From Mucilaginibacter sp. KACC 22773 (GTDB lineage: Bacteria > Bacteroidota > Bacteroidia > Sphingobacteriales > Sphingobacteriaceae), in contig NZ_CP117883.1 of assembly GCF_028736215.1 (NCBI RefSeq), positions 5,146,001 through 5,210,000 of the forward strand: DNA of 64,000 bases. The letters run 5' to 3'. Below the pieces are notes generated by a model. That model was given only the letters and a program-made list of their open reading frames with translations. It ran no database searches and was not told the origin of the DNA. Shown in pieces: positions 8,344 through 16,672 of the stretch; positions within the stretch are counted from its first letter, which is position 1; the number at the start of each line of letters is the position of its first letter. A program made the translations under genes and the position numbers.

Positions 8344-11300
8344 TTATTGCTGATCTGTAGGCTCGGCGACTTCTCCCGATACTATACTCTTCATATAACC
8401 CTTCTCCAAAAGGAAAGGGATCACGTGTTTCCCCGCTAAATGCACCGCATCTGACGATCCTTTGGTCGATTCTACACGGATACAAACAACCATATTGCCT
8501 TTTCCGTTTGCCTCCGGTGCAAAAAATACATACCAGCCATCGTTTACGCTTTTATTTTTAACAATACGCTCGGGCGTACCGCTTTTACCGGCCACTGCTA
8601 TACCAAGTATAGGCACCTTTGGCGCGCTTTGCGTTATCATATATTGCTTTAGCAGGGCAGCATAATCTGGTTTATCGGCCAGGGTAATGCCGGCCTTTAC
8701 CGGCATTTTTGTTTTGCCAACATTCAATACAAACCGATTGCCTAATAACACACCATTATTGGCCACACCCGATACCAACCGCGCAACAGATGCGGGGGTA
8801 GCAATCAGCTCGCCCTGCCCCCAGGCCATACCCGAAATACCTTTGGCCCTGGTTTTATGAATATTGTTAGGATCGTACCGGGGCTTGGTATTAAACTCGG
8901 TTTTACGCCACAGGTTACGCCATTTTTCTTCCTGGGCGTCGTTTTCGGCAGGTTTATTATAATAGTAGCCGCCTACCCCGTGCAAAAACATCCCGGTTTT
9001 CATATACAGGTTTACCATATACTCTTCCAGGTGCTGCTGGTTAGCCAGTTTAATAAAATATACGTTGTTTGATTTGGCTATCGCCCGTTCCATGGTAATG
9101 ATACCGGTTTCGTCCGGCTCGATTCCCTTGGTACGGATACGCTCTTCCATGCTTACGTGATAGGTTACTTTAGATGCATCAATGCCCAGTTTATTAAATG
9201 CCGACATGGCTGTTAATACTTTAGCTGTTGAACCCGGCTGCGATGCATAAGTGAAGCCCAGATCGGTGGTGGTCATCCAGTTGGATAGTTTATTCTGGTC
9301 TGCTTGCGACATCGTTAGCTGATCCCAGTTGTGCACCGGCGGCAGCGGGTACTGTGCCGATACCAGCACGTCGCCGGTATTGGCCTCCATCACTACAACG
9401 GATACGCGGTTATCGTATAGCGAGGTATCGGTAGCGATAGACTGCTGAATTTTTGTTTGCAAATCGGCATCCATCGTCAGCTTAACATCCCGGTTACGGT
9501 TTTTAAACGCGGCCACTTCGGGGCCATTAATATCGGCTAACAGCAATGGCGCCAATTCACTATAATCCTTTTTGGCTACGGTCATTTCCTTTACGCCACG
9601 AGGTAAAAATCTATCCTCCTGGTAGCGCGAGGCTTTTACATTATAACTGCTGATGGGCATTTTAAAACCACGTAATTCGGCCGCATGTTCATACTCGGCA
9701 AAGTAGCCGTTGGTACTGCCATTAAATACACCGGTGTTTACATCACCCGTCCAAAAAAACATTTGTTCTTCAAAGGGATAAAACCGTTCCAGCCGCTTGT
9801 GCACTGCCGAATCGAGGTTATAATCTTTTACGCCTGCTACAGCCAGTTTTTTCTGTTGCTTCGCAATAAGTTCTGGCTTACTGGTAGCCAGGATCAATCC
9901 GTTCCTGTCAAGTAATGATCCGGCTTGCAGCCTGTTCATCAAAATGGCAATCCTTGGGTTATAGCTGAACATCCGCAGCCCGCTTTTATCAGCTACCAAC
10001 GCGGGTTTTACCACCCATTTTTTATTATCGGCGCTGTAGCGCGATACATTTACGGTTAACAACACTACGCCTGCTAATGCTGCCGCCAAAGCGGGCACCA
10101 GGTTTTTATCCTGTTGTTTGGTAATGTAATCCATTTGTACCTGGCTGCCTTTTACCAATGATACCGACAGTAAAAAACCGGTTGCCAATAAATTAATTAC
10201 CAACGACGAGCCACCGTAACTTTCAAACGGCAGCGATACGCCCGACAAAGGCAATGCCCCAATAGAGCCGCCAGCTATCAGCAAAAATTGCACAAAGGTA
10301 CATACGCCAATACCGGCGCTTAAGTAAAACAACAAGGGCGTACCCGTTTGCCGGCCAATAATTATCGACCGGTGTAAAAACAGCAGGAACAATATAAATA
10401 CGGCCGCCATGCCAGCCCAGCCAAACTCCTCGCCTATTGATGGCAAAATCATGTCGGTATGCGCCTCGGGAATGGTTTTGGCAAAGCCCTGACCAACACC
10501 TTCCCCTGTTAAACCACCACCGGCCATAGCCCAAAGGCCGTTGGCTACCTGGTCGCCGCCATAAACTTCATTATTCCACGGATCCTGCCAGATGGCTTTA
10601 CGCTCAACCAAACGTTCAACCGGGCCGGGAATAATTTTATCCAGGCCGGGAATTTTATCGATGGTTAAAAAAGCGCTAATCACAATCAACGCCATTACGG
10701 CCGATTCGCTCAGATATTTCGGTTTCCAAAAACCAACCAAACCTAATATACCAAAAGTAACACCGGCACTTAGCCAAACATTATCAAAAAACCAGGTAAT
10801 AAGTACAAAAAGCACCACAAAACCTGCCATTGATAAAAAATCGCCACGGGAAAAAGAGAAAAGGATGATAAAAGTAAAACAGATTACCATGGCAGGCCCC
10901 AAATCGCCTAAAACCAAAAACAATAACAGCGTTATCAATGTGGCCACGAGCGCCGATGAAAAGAACGACAAGCGTTTACTCCAGCTGGCATACTGGCTGA
11001 TAAATTTTTCATTCGCGGCGAAAAATCCCGCAAGGAAAATAATCACCAGGTATTTTACAATCTCACTTGGCTGAAAGCCCAACAGGTTTACCTTAACCCC
11101 GCTGCCCTCGGGCCCTGTACCAAATAAAATGGTGCTAAACAAAATACCCATCGCCACAACAACCCACGGCCATCCATTTGCAGCGCTACGCACATTTTTG
11201 AATACCAGCAAACGATACAAACCCGAGTCGGCAGTAAGTTTGCGCAGGTTGATAAACAGTATAATGCAGATAATGCCTACGCCAATGCCCAGGTAAATAA

Positions 11301-12432
11301 GCGTATCCTTTGCTAAAAATCTATCTCGTAAAGGGTCCTGCAGGCTTAATAAAGTGAGAAACGAGATCCCGGTAAGTATCATTACCAGGGGCAATATAAT
11401 TTGATCGGCCTGGGGATAACGGTAACTTAACAGGATATGGATAACAATAAACCCGGCAAAAAAGCTGGCCGCAATAATCCAATACCAAGTGTTAAAATCG
11501 TCGATCGTACGTACAATAAACGCCCCCTCTTTTTTAAGGATATTGAAATCGCGGGTTGACAGCAGCTTAATGCTGTGCGGCGCCTGCACAAAATTTATCT
11601 TTTTATCGCCATCCAGGTCTACTACGCCCTGCGAACGGCCAAACTCAAAGCCCGGCTGCAGCGGTAATAACTCAAAAGCCTTATCGGTAGGGAGATTTTT
11701 AAATTGATAACGACCGGCGGCATCTGTACGGGCAAATGCTGTAAGCGATTGCAATTGCCGCTTTTTATCGGCATTGGCGACAAATACCTTTTTAGCCGTT
11801 GGCGAATTTTCAGTGGTGGTGTTTTTGGCGGCCGTTTCCTCGTCGGAATAAATACTGTCTCTTGGCAATATCATATTCAACCTCACCAAAACACCGGCAA
11901 CCGGCTGTTCCTTGTGGGTTATCTTGCCACTAATGCTATAATCGCCCAGGCCAAGATCGTTTTGGGCGGGAATTTCGGGCGGGTGATTTTTTTCCTGGCT
12001 AAACCGGATGGAATCATCCCCGGTATAACCCAACAACTCGCGCGAATCCAATACCCGCTGTCTGAACAATTCGCCGCCTTGTTCTATAGCCTCATCTGCA
12101 TTAACATAATATTTGCGTTTATTCAGTTCGCCTGCATTATCAAAAGCACCTGCTGAATTTGCTTTGGCGGCAATAACAGATTGAATATAATCCACATCCC
12201 TCGGGTCATCAAAATAGTAGCCTTTTTTTAGCAGCGCGGCTACGTTTCCGGCCCTGTTTGGGGCATTCAGATTTACGATGGTGCCATCCTGCAGGCGCTT
12301 ATCAACATCGGTAAATTTTTGCTGCAAAACAACGTATAACCTACCAAACAGCGTGGCCAGCAAAATACCCGCGAGCAATAAAAACAATCGCTCCAATCGC
12401 CTGCCCGGAGGTTTGGGTGTGCCCTTATCCAT
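8344..12432 (-). CDS. SEDS (FtsW/RodA) glycosyltransferase fused to penicillin-binding transpeptidase
   Basis: A 1362-aa bifunctional peptidoglycan synthase. Order: TM helix (about 14-36); periplasmic region holding a carboxypeptidase-regulatory-like beta domain (about 163-265); SEDS core with many TM helices (about 315-780); a further TM; then a class B PBP-like region with a transpeptidase domain (about 980-1345). In SEDS, PEAHTDMILPSIGEEFG matches the RodA PERHTD loop with the catalytic Asp (about 660). The transpeptidase has SxxK as STAK (about 1068), SxN as SNN (about 1121) and KTG as KSG (about 1283). Both activities therefore look intact. The fusion would couple glycan polymerisation and cross-linking at fixed 1:1 ratio. 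Its ATG overlaps the PP2C stop (TAATG), which suggests translational coupling. Confidence 0.93.
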   Translation of the reverse strand: MDKGTPKPPGRRLERLFLLLAGILLATLFGRLYVVLQQKFTDVDKRLQDGTIVNLNAPNRAGNVAALLKKGYYFDDPRDVDYIQSVIAAKANSAGAFDNAGELNKRKYYVNADEAIEQGGELFRQRVLDSRELLGYTGDDSIRFSQEKNHPPEIPAQNDLGLGDYSISGKITHKEQPVAGVLVRLNMILPRDSIYSDEETAAKNTTTENSPTAKKVFVANADKKRQLQSLTAFARTDAAGRYQFKNLPTDKAFELLPLQPGFEFGRSQGVVDLDGDKKINFVQAPHSIKLLSTRDFNILKKEGAFIVRTIDDFNTWYWIIAASFFAGFIVIHILLSYRYPQADQIILPLVMILTGISFLTLLSLQDPLRDRFLAKDTLIYLGIGVGIICIILFINLRKLTADSGLYRLLVFKNVRSAANGWPWVVVAMGILFSTILFGTGPEGSGVKVNLLGFQPSEIVKYLVIIFLAGFFAANEKFISQYASWSKRLSFFSSALVATLITLLLFLVLGDLGPAMVICFTFIILFSFSRGDFLSMAGFVVLFVLITWFFDNVWLSAGVTFGILGLVGFWKPKYLSESAVMALIVISAFLTIDKIPGLDKIIPGPVERLVERKAIWQDPWNNEVYGGDQVANGLWAMAGGGLTGEGVGQGFAKTIPEAHTDMILPSIGEEFGWAGMAAVFILFLLFLHRSIIIGRQTGTPLLFYLSAGIGVCTFVQFLLIAGGSIGALPLSGVSLPFESYGGSSLVINLLATGFLLSVSLVKGSQVQMDYITKQQDKNLVPALAAALAGVVLLTVNVSRYSADNKKWVVKPALVADKSGLRMFSYNPRIAILMNRLQAGSLLDRNGLILATSKPELIAKQQKKLAVAGVKDYNLDSAVHKRLERFYPFEEQMFFWTGDVNTGVFNGSTNGYFAEYEHAAELRGFKMPISSYNVKASRYQEDRFLPRGVKEMTVAKKDYSELAPLLLADINGPEVAAFKNRNRDVKLTMDADLQTKIQQSIATDTSLYDNRVSVVVMEANTGDVLVSAQYPLPPVHNWDQLTMSQADQNKLSNWMTTTDLGFTYASQPGSTAKVLTAMSAFNKLGIDASKVTYHVSMEERIRTKGIEPDETGIITMERAIAKSNNVYFIKLANQQHLEEYMVNLYMKTGMFLHGVGGYYYNKPAENDAQEEKWRNLWRKTEFNTKPRYDPNNIHKTRAKGISGMAWGQGELIATPASVARLVSGVANNGVLLGNRFVLNVGKTKMPVKAGITLADKPDYAALLKQYMITQSAPKVPILGIAVAGKSGTPERIVKNKSVNDGWYVFFAPEANGKGNMVVCIRVESTKGSSDAVHLAGKHVIPFLLEKGYMKSIVSGEVAEPTDQQ

Positions 12433-13865
12433 TATTGTTTGATGGCTTTGGGTAACGAATCTATTTTGAACATGCCACCAAACAACCTGCCCGATACATA
12501 TTTTTTATCGGGAAACAGATAAGTGGTTTGTACCGGTATGGCACAATTATTAAACTGCACATATTTTAACACCAGGGCATCGTTCTGCGTAACCACGCCG
12601 GTTTTAAAGCCGTCAAAGGCAACACTATCCAGCACCACATATTTGGTTTTTGGCGATAACATAAAAGCCGGCCCTTTATAACCCGAATCGGGTTTAAAAA
12701 CAATTTTGCCTTTAGCTTTTATATACAGGCTATCCCTCCCAATAAAAATAGAATCGCTTAATACTATTGGCTCTTTAAAATCGGTAGCAGAAAGCACCAA
12801 CGAGTTGCCCTTTAACTTGTTGAGTGTATCCTGCAGCTTTATTTCGCCTGCACTTTTCGGCCTGGCAACAGGCGCGGTGGCAACCGGTTTCCTGTCGTCG
12901 TGCTTTAGCTGCTGGTTTATCCAGTATTGCCACACAAATCCGCACAAAACTACCAGGAACAGTATGGCAAGCAAAACTACTGTGCCGCGGTTACTTTTTT
13001 GCTTTACAGGCACCGTTTCGGGTCCATCGGGTAGTTTAGGCTGATGCTTAGGGTCTATAACTTCTTCCGCTGCTTTTGACGAAACTACCGGCCGGGTTAC
13101 ATTTTGAACACGCGGAGCCTTGTTGTTATGTACCAACACCACGGTCACGTTATCTTTGCCACCTTTATTATTGGCAGCTTGTATCAGTTTAGCTGCCTTA
13201 TCTTCCAATTCGCCTTCCCCTGTCAGAATACTTTTTATTAGGTTTTTATCTACCATATCGGTAAGGCCATCGCTGCAAACCAATAACATATCGCCGGGTA
13301 AAAATGGCGAATGGCCTGTTTCTACAAAGTCAGCGTCTTTAGCAATATTAGGGTCAAAACCCAGGGCTTTATTAATTTCGTTGCGCTTAGGGTGGTCCAT
13401 GGCGGCTTCTTCGCTCAACCTGCCCGAGTCTTCCAGGAAGCCTACAAAGGAGTGATCTTTTGAAATTTTAATAAGCGAATTATCGCGCAGCAAATACAAA
13501 CGGGTATCGCCCACATGGGCATAATAAAACTGGTTATTTTCCAGGTCGACCACCGCAAGCGTAAGTACGCAGGCCATGTTCTGCAACTCTTTATCGGCTA
13601 TTTTTTTATCATAAATTTGTTTGTTGGCATCAACAAAAGTATTCACCAACAAGGTGCTCACATTGCCCGCTATGTACGATAGATCTTTAATAATGGTCTC
13701 GCGCGCAATTTCGGCAGCAACCTCGCCGCCTACATAACCGCCTACCCCATCAATTACGCAGGCCAAAATAAAATTGCCATCATTGGCTTTTTGGGCAATA
13801 AAGGTATCCTCATTATTATCCCTCTGCCTGCCGGTATCGGTTAGTCCGAAATAATTATTTGCCAT
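12432..13865 (-). CDS. PP2C-family Ser/Thr phosphatase with TM helix and periplasmic tail
   Basis: A 477-aa protein. Residues 1-240 are a PP2C domain: RQRDNNED, VIDGVGGYVGGEVAAE, HVGDTRLYLL, LLVCSDGLTDMV and KGGKDNVTVVLV supply the metal-binding Asp residues. A linker follows, then a TM helix (about 295-316, GTVVLLAILFLVVLCGF) and an extracytoplasmic C-terminal part of about 160 aa (beta-rich, repeated 'VLDSVAFDGF'-like strands, right-handed-helix-like in appearance). By context it reverses phosphorylation by the kinase at 14949. The topology (catalytic domain inside, sensor-like tail outside) resembles mycobacterial PstP. It overlaps both neighbours at start and stop. Confidence 0.92.
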   Translation of the reverse strand: MANNYFGLTDTGRQRDNNEDTFIAQKANDGNFILACVIDGVGGYVGGEVAAEIARETIIKDLSYIAGNVSTLLVNTFVDANKQIYDKKIADKELQNMACVLTLAVVDLENNQFYYAHVGDTRLYLLRDNSLIKISKDHSFVGFLEDSGRLSEEAAMDHPKRNEINKALGFDPNIAKDADFVETGHSPFLPGDMLLVCSDGLTDMVDKNLIKSILTGEGELEDKAAKLIQAANNKGGKDNVTVVLVHNNKAPRVQNVTRPVVSSKAAEEVIDPKHQPKLPDGPETVPVKQKSNRGTVVLLAILFLVVLCGFVWQYWINQQLKHDDRKPVATAPVARPKSAGEIKLQDTLNKLKGNSLVLSATDFKEPIVLSDSIFIGRDSLYIKAKGKIVFKPDSGYKGPAFMLSPKTKYVVLDSVAFDGFKTGVVTQNDALVLKYVQFNNCAIPVQTTYLFPDKKYVSGRLFGGMFKIDSLPKAIKQ

Positions 13866-13950
13866 GGCTTGATCTTTTTATGTCGATAAAATGGGCCAGC
13901 AATAACAAAACACATATTGCCAGCAGGCCTATTGATAATATTTGTGACAT
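13855..13950 (-). CDS. Small membrane protein, 31 codons
   Basis: Open frame starting MSQILSIGLLAICVLLLLAH, with one hydrophobic helix (about residues 4-20) and a short basic tail (IDIKRSSHGK). The ATG overlaps the stop of the 320-aa gene by the same TAATG junction used between the PP2C and SEDS-PBP genes, and its stop lies 11 nt inside the PP2C gene. The junction type, hydrophobicity and positive-inside tail suggest a real small single-span protein, possibly an accessory of the membrane synthase. A chance ORF is not excluded. Confidence 0.5.
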   Translation of the reverse strand: MSQILSIGLLAICVLLLLAHFIDIKRSSHGK

Positions 13951-14912
13951 TATGCTTCGGGTTTAAATATGTTGATGCCAATGATACCATTCAGCAATAT
14001 TTTTGAGTTAAAAGGCAATTCTACCCATTGCGGCGAGTTTACATCGCTGCGGGTAATTTCCTGCTCGTTAATCATGGTCAATTCGCCAAATGATGAAAGG
14101 TAAAGCTTACCATCGGCCTTATTCATGCGGATGCGCAGGTGCGGGGTATTTACCCAATCGCTCGGAATTTTAAATACGGCGGCATCTTCGCGCGTTTCTT
14201 CGTTGCCCGATACCACTATGTCTTCATTCTTCATCAAAAACTCCACTTTACGCCCTACAAACTGCTTATCTGGCATAATAGTATCCAGCCGGGCTAAAAC
14301 GGTTTGGCCGGGTTTTACCACATCCTTTTCGTTATAATGCAGGTCGTTAGCGTAAGGTAGTTCGTAATAGCCTTCGCTGTAATAGGTAAAGCCTTTTAAA
14401 ATATCATTACTAATATCCAAAGTTTGGGCAACGCCGGTATGGCGGGGTATAAAGGTAACGCGCAGGTTCTCTTCTTTTTTATTGCTCCCGGGCAACAGTT
14501 TGCCTATAAAGCCCTTGTCGCCCTTTTTATAATCGGGATGTGATACCAGCCTGAACACCCATTTTGAACTTGATGGCTCAACCTTTTTGCCCACTTCCTG
14601 GTGTTCGCGTAGCAACTCGTAAAACTTTTTTACCGATTCATGCACAATAATGCCAAACAAACCCGACCTATTGTTGATAAACTCCTGGTAGTCTTCTTCG
14701 TTAAAGCTGATAATGTATTCGTGATAAAAAACAACCCTGTCAGCAAATGATAGCTGAGCAACGGATTCTTTAAATTTTTCGATAATGTACAGGTACACAT
14801 CATCGGGAGTGAGCGTTTTATTTGCTACAGCAGCCACCGCAGCCGCCTTCCCATTCGGCAGAAACCAGTCCTGCAGACCTATTTTTTGCCAAAATGTAGA
14901 TTTGGATTCCAT
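13950..14912 (-). CDS. Conserved-looking protein of unknown function in kinase/PBP operon (possible degenerate FHA C-terminus)
   Basis: A 320-aa cytoplasmic protein with no TM or signal peptide; not recognised as a named family. Residues 25-140 look helical (FKESVAQLSFADRVVFYHEY); about 145-320 looks beta-rich. The last 80 residues (HLRIRMNKADGKLYLSSFGE ... WVELPFNSKILLNGIIG) follow the strand pattern of an FHA domain end but lack the GR and SRxH phosphothreonine-binding residues. It may be a non-phospho-dependent FHA-like adaptor. It lies 36 bp downstream of the kinase and its stop overlaps the 31-codon ORF. Function inferred only from its place in the operon. Confidence 0.75.
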   Translation of the reverse strand: MESKSTFWQKIGLQDWFLPNGKAAAVAAVANKTLTPDDVYLYIIEKFKESVAQLSFADRVVFYHEYIISFNEEDYQEFINNRSGLFGIIVHESVKKFYELLREHQEVGKKVEPSSSKWVFRLVSHPDYKKGDKGFIGKLLPGSNKKEENLRVTFIPRHTGVAQTLDISNDILKGFTYYSEGYYELPYANDLHYNEKDVVKPGQTVLARLDTIMPDKQFVGRKVEFLMKNEDIVVSGNEETREDAAVFKIPSDWVNTPHLRIRMNKADGKLYLSSFGELTMINEQEITRSDVNSPQWVELPFNSKILLNGIIGINIFKPEA

Positions 14913-14948
14913 TAGGTAAATCTTTTTTTAGATGTTAATTATCATTAA

Positions 14949-16385
14949 CTAAAAACTCAATTTTGATGTATCAGCGTTTTTTATGCTATCGCGATAAAAC
15001 TGCGGATCGGATTTAGACTTGTGTTTTACGCCACGCAGTATCGAATCTGCCAATGAATCCACCTCTGGCGGAATGCTGGCAGCAGGATCATTATTAACCG
15101 GCTGTGTTTCTGCCTGAGTATCCTTTTTAACCTGGTTATCTGGTTTGGCCTGTGTACTGCCCTGGCTTAAAGTATCCCTTGGCGGCGGTGTTGATTTAAA
15201 AAAAGTATTATAAATACCCTTACGGTGTTTAATGGCCATAACAGACGAAAACCCGGTAAGCGCTACCAACACTACAATTAAACTGATAAACAGCGGCTTG
15301 GAAATGCGTACTGCATGCTTGCCTACAACAACAGGTGTTTCGGCGGCTGGATTTACCACATGTACGCCCCTTGCGCTTTCGGCCTCCTGGTAGTAAAGTA
15401 ACAGCCCCTGAAGGCGCTCATTTTCCTTTAACAATACCGAAGCATTCCAGGAATCATCAACATCCGTACTGTTTACTGCCGATATACTGCTATAAACCAA
15501 TACCTCCTGCAATTCGATGCCGTTTGCATAGCGGTTTTCGGGCTCTTTTTCCAGACATTTGGCTACAATTTTAAGCAGCCAGGCGGGCACCTGCATTTCG
15601 TGCTGTTTCTTTTCGTCGGTCCAGCTGGCAGGCAAATTCTTTTTGCGCAGTTCCATTACATCAGGAACTTCCTTTTCCATATGCGACAGCATTACCGCGT
15701 TGCGGGCAGTTTCGCCGTTATCGTTAAGCGGGAAAGGCACCTGGCCGGCAATCAATTCATACAGGATAATACCGTAGCTGTACACATCTGTCTGAAAATA
15801 CATCAGCCCCTCATTTTGCTCGGGCGCCATAAATTCAATAGCCCCGGCATGCCTGATACTGGTACGGCGCTGATCGTCAGACATAGCCGAGAGGCCAAAA
15901 TCAAGCAGCACATAGTTACCCGTATGGATATTGAACTTTACGTTATTACTTTTAATATCGCCATGCTTAACCGATACTTTGTGGCAATGCGAGAGCGCAT
16001 TGGCCAGTTGATCGGCCAGTTTGATGATCTCCTTGATGGTAAAAATGGCCTCATGCGGTGGCTTAAGTAAGTCTTCCAGGTCGGGGCCATCAATATATTC
16101 CATTTCGATAAAAGGAAACGAACCACTTTCGGTAATACCCGAATTGAGGATTTTAACCACATTGGGATTGGGCTCTTCGTTTACCTTCTTTAGTTTTTCA
16201 ACCTCGTTCTGAAAATTTCTGAAATTTTTATCGTCGGTACTCTCCGTATGGATTGGGGTGGGTAATAACTTTACCGCTGTAATGATAGGGCCATAGCGCC
16301 TGCCTTTATAAACAGAGCCTTGTCCGCCCGTTCGCAAAGCCCCCATATTCTCCAAACCTTCGGTAATTGTAAATACTTTGCTCAT
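14949..16385 (-). CDS. Membrane-anchored Ser/Thr protein kinase (Hanks type)
   Basis: A 478-aa kinase. Residues about 15-300 are the kinase domain: glycine loop GGQGSVYKG, AVK Lys (about 39), catalytic loop HGDIKSNN (Asp about 143; HGD in place of HRD), DFG (about 162), and APEQNE for the APE motif. One TM helix lies at about 370-390 (LFISLIVVLVALTGF), followed by an external Pro/Thr/Gln-rich tail of about 85 aa without recognisable PASTA repeats. HGD instead of HRD suggests activation not requiring the classic Arg contact. It is the first gene of the operon, with about 280 bp of repeat-containing upstream DNA. Confidence 0.92.
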   Translation of the reverse strand: MSKVFTITEGLENMGALRTGGQGSVYKGRRYGPIITAVKLLPTPIHTESTDDKNFRNFQNEVEKLKKVNEEPNPNVVKILNSGITESGSFPFIEMEYIDGPDLEDLLKPPHEAIFTIKEIIKLADQLANALSHCHKVSVKHGDIKSNNVKFNIHTGNYVLLDFGLSAMSDDQRRTSIRHAGAIEFMAPEQNEGLMYFQTDVYSYGIILYELIAGQVPFPLNDNGETARNAVMLSHMEKEVPDVMELRKKNLPASWTDEKKQHEMQVPAWLLKIVAKCLEKEPENRYANGIELQEVLVYSSISAVNSTDVDDSWNASVLLKENERLQGLLLYYQEAESARGVHVVNPAAETPVVVGKHAVRISKPLFISLIVVLVALTGFSSVMAIKHRKGIYNTFFKSTPPPRDTLSQGSTQAKPDNQVKKDTQAETQPVNNDPAASIPPEVDSLADSILRGVKHKSKSDPQFYRDSIKNADTSKLSF

Positions 16386-16490
16386 TGAGTTATACTTGCA
16401 GTGCTGTAAACATAAATAACAATTGGTTAAGCTTTGTTATCTCAACATAACGCACATGTTGGCGTTTGGTTATAAAAATATGAAAATTTA

Positions 16491-16672
16491 TGTGGATGTG
16501 CAGATTTCAGATGTGCAGATTTCAGATGATTTAAATCAGTTTGAAAATTTGAGGATTTGAAAATTTGAAAATAAGATCTACTTATCTAAAATACTGCCTC
16601 TCGTCTGCACATTTGAAATTTGCATATCTCCACATCTCCTTTTTCATTTGCACATCTGAAATCTGCACATCA
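16491..16672. repeat. Composite palindromic repeat (CAGATG arms, TTTGAAAAT core)
   Basis: GTGCAGATTTCAGATGTGCA words at the left and the inverse TTGCACATCTGAAATCTGCA at the right enclose TTTGAAAATTTGAGGATTTG-type words. It is the same composite element as 6722-6898. It fills most of the gap between the hexosaminidase stop and the kinase start. Confidence 0.65.

Noticed and set aside
10592..11074. 160-codon plus-strand ORF within the SEDS-PBP gene
   Set aside because: It is antisense to conserved SEDS helices and has no recognisable features.
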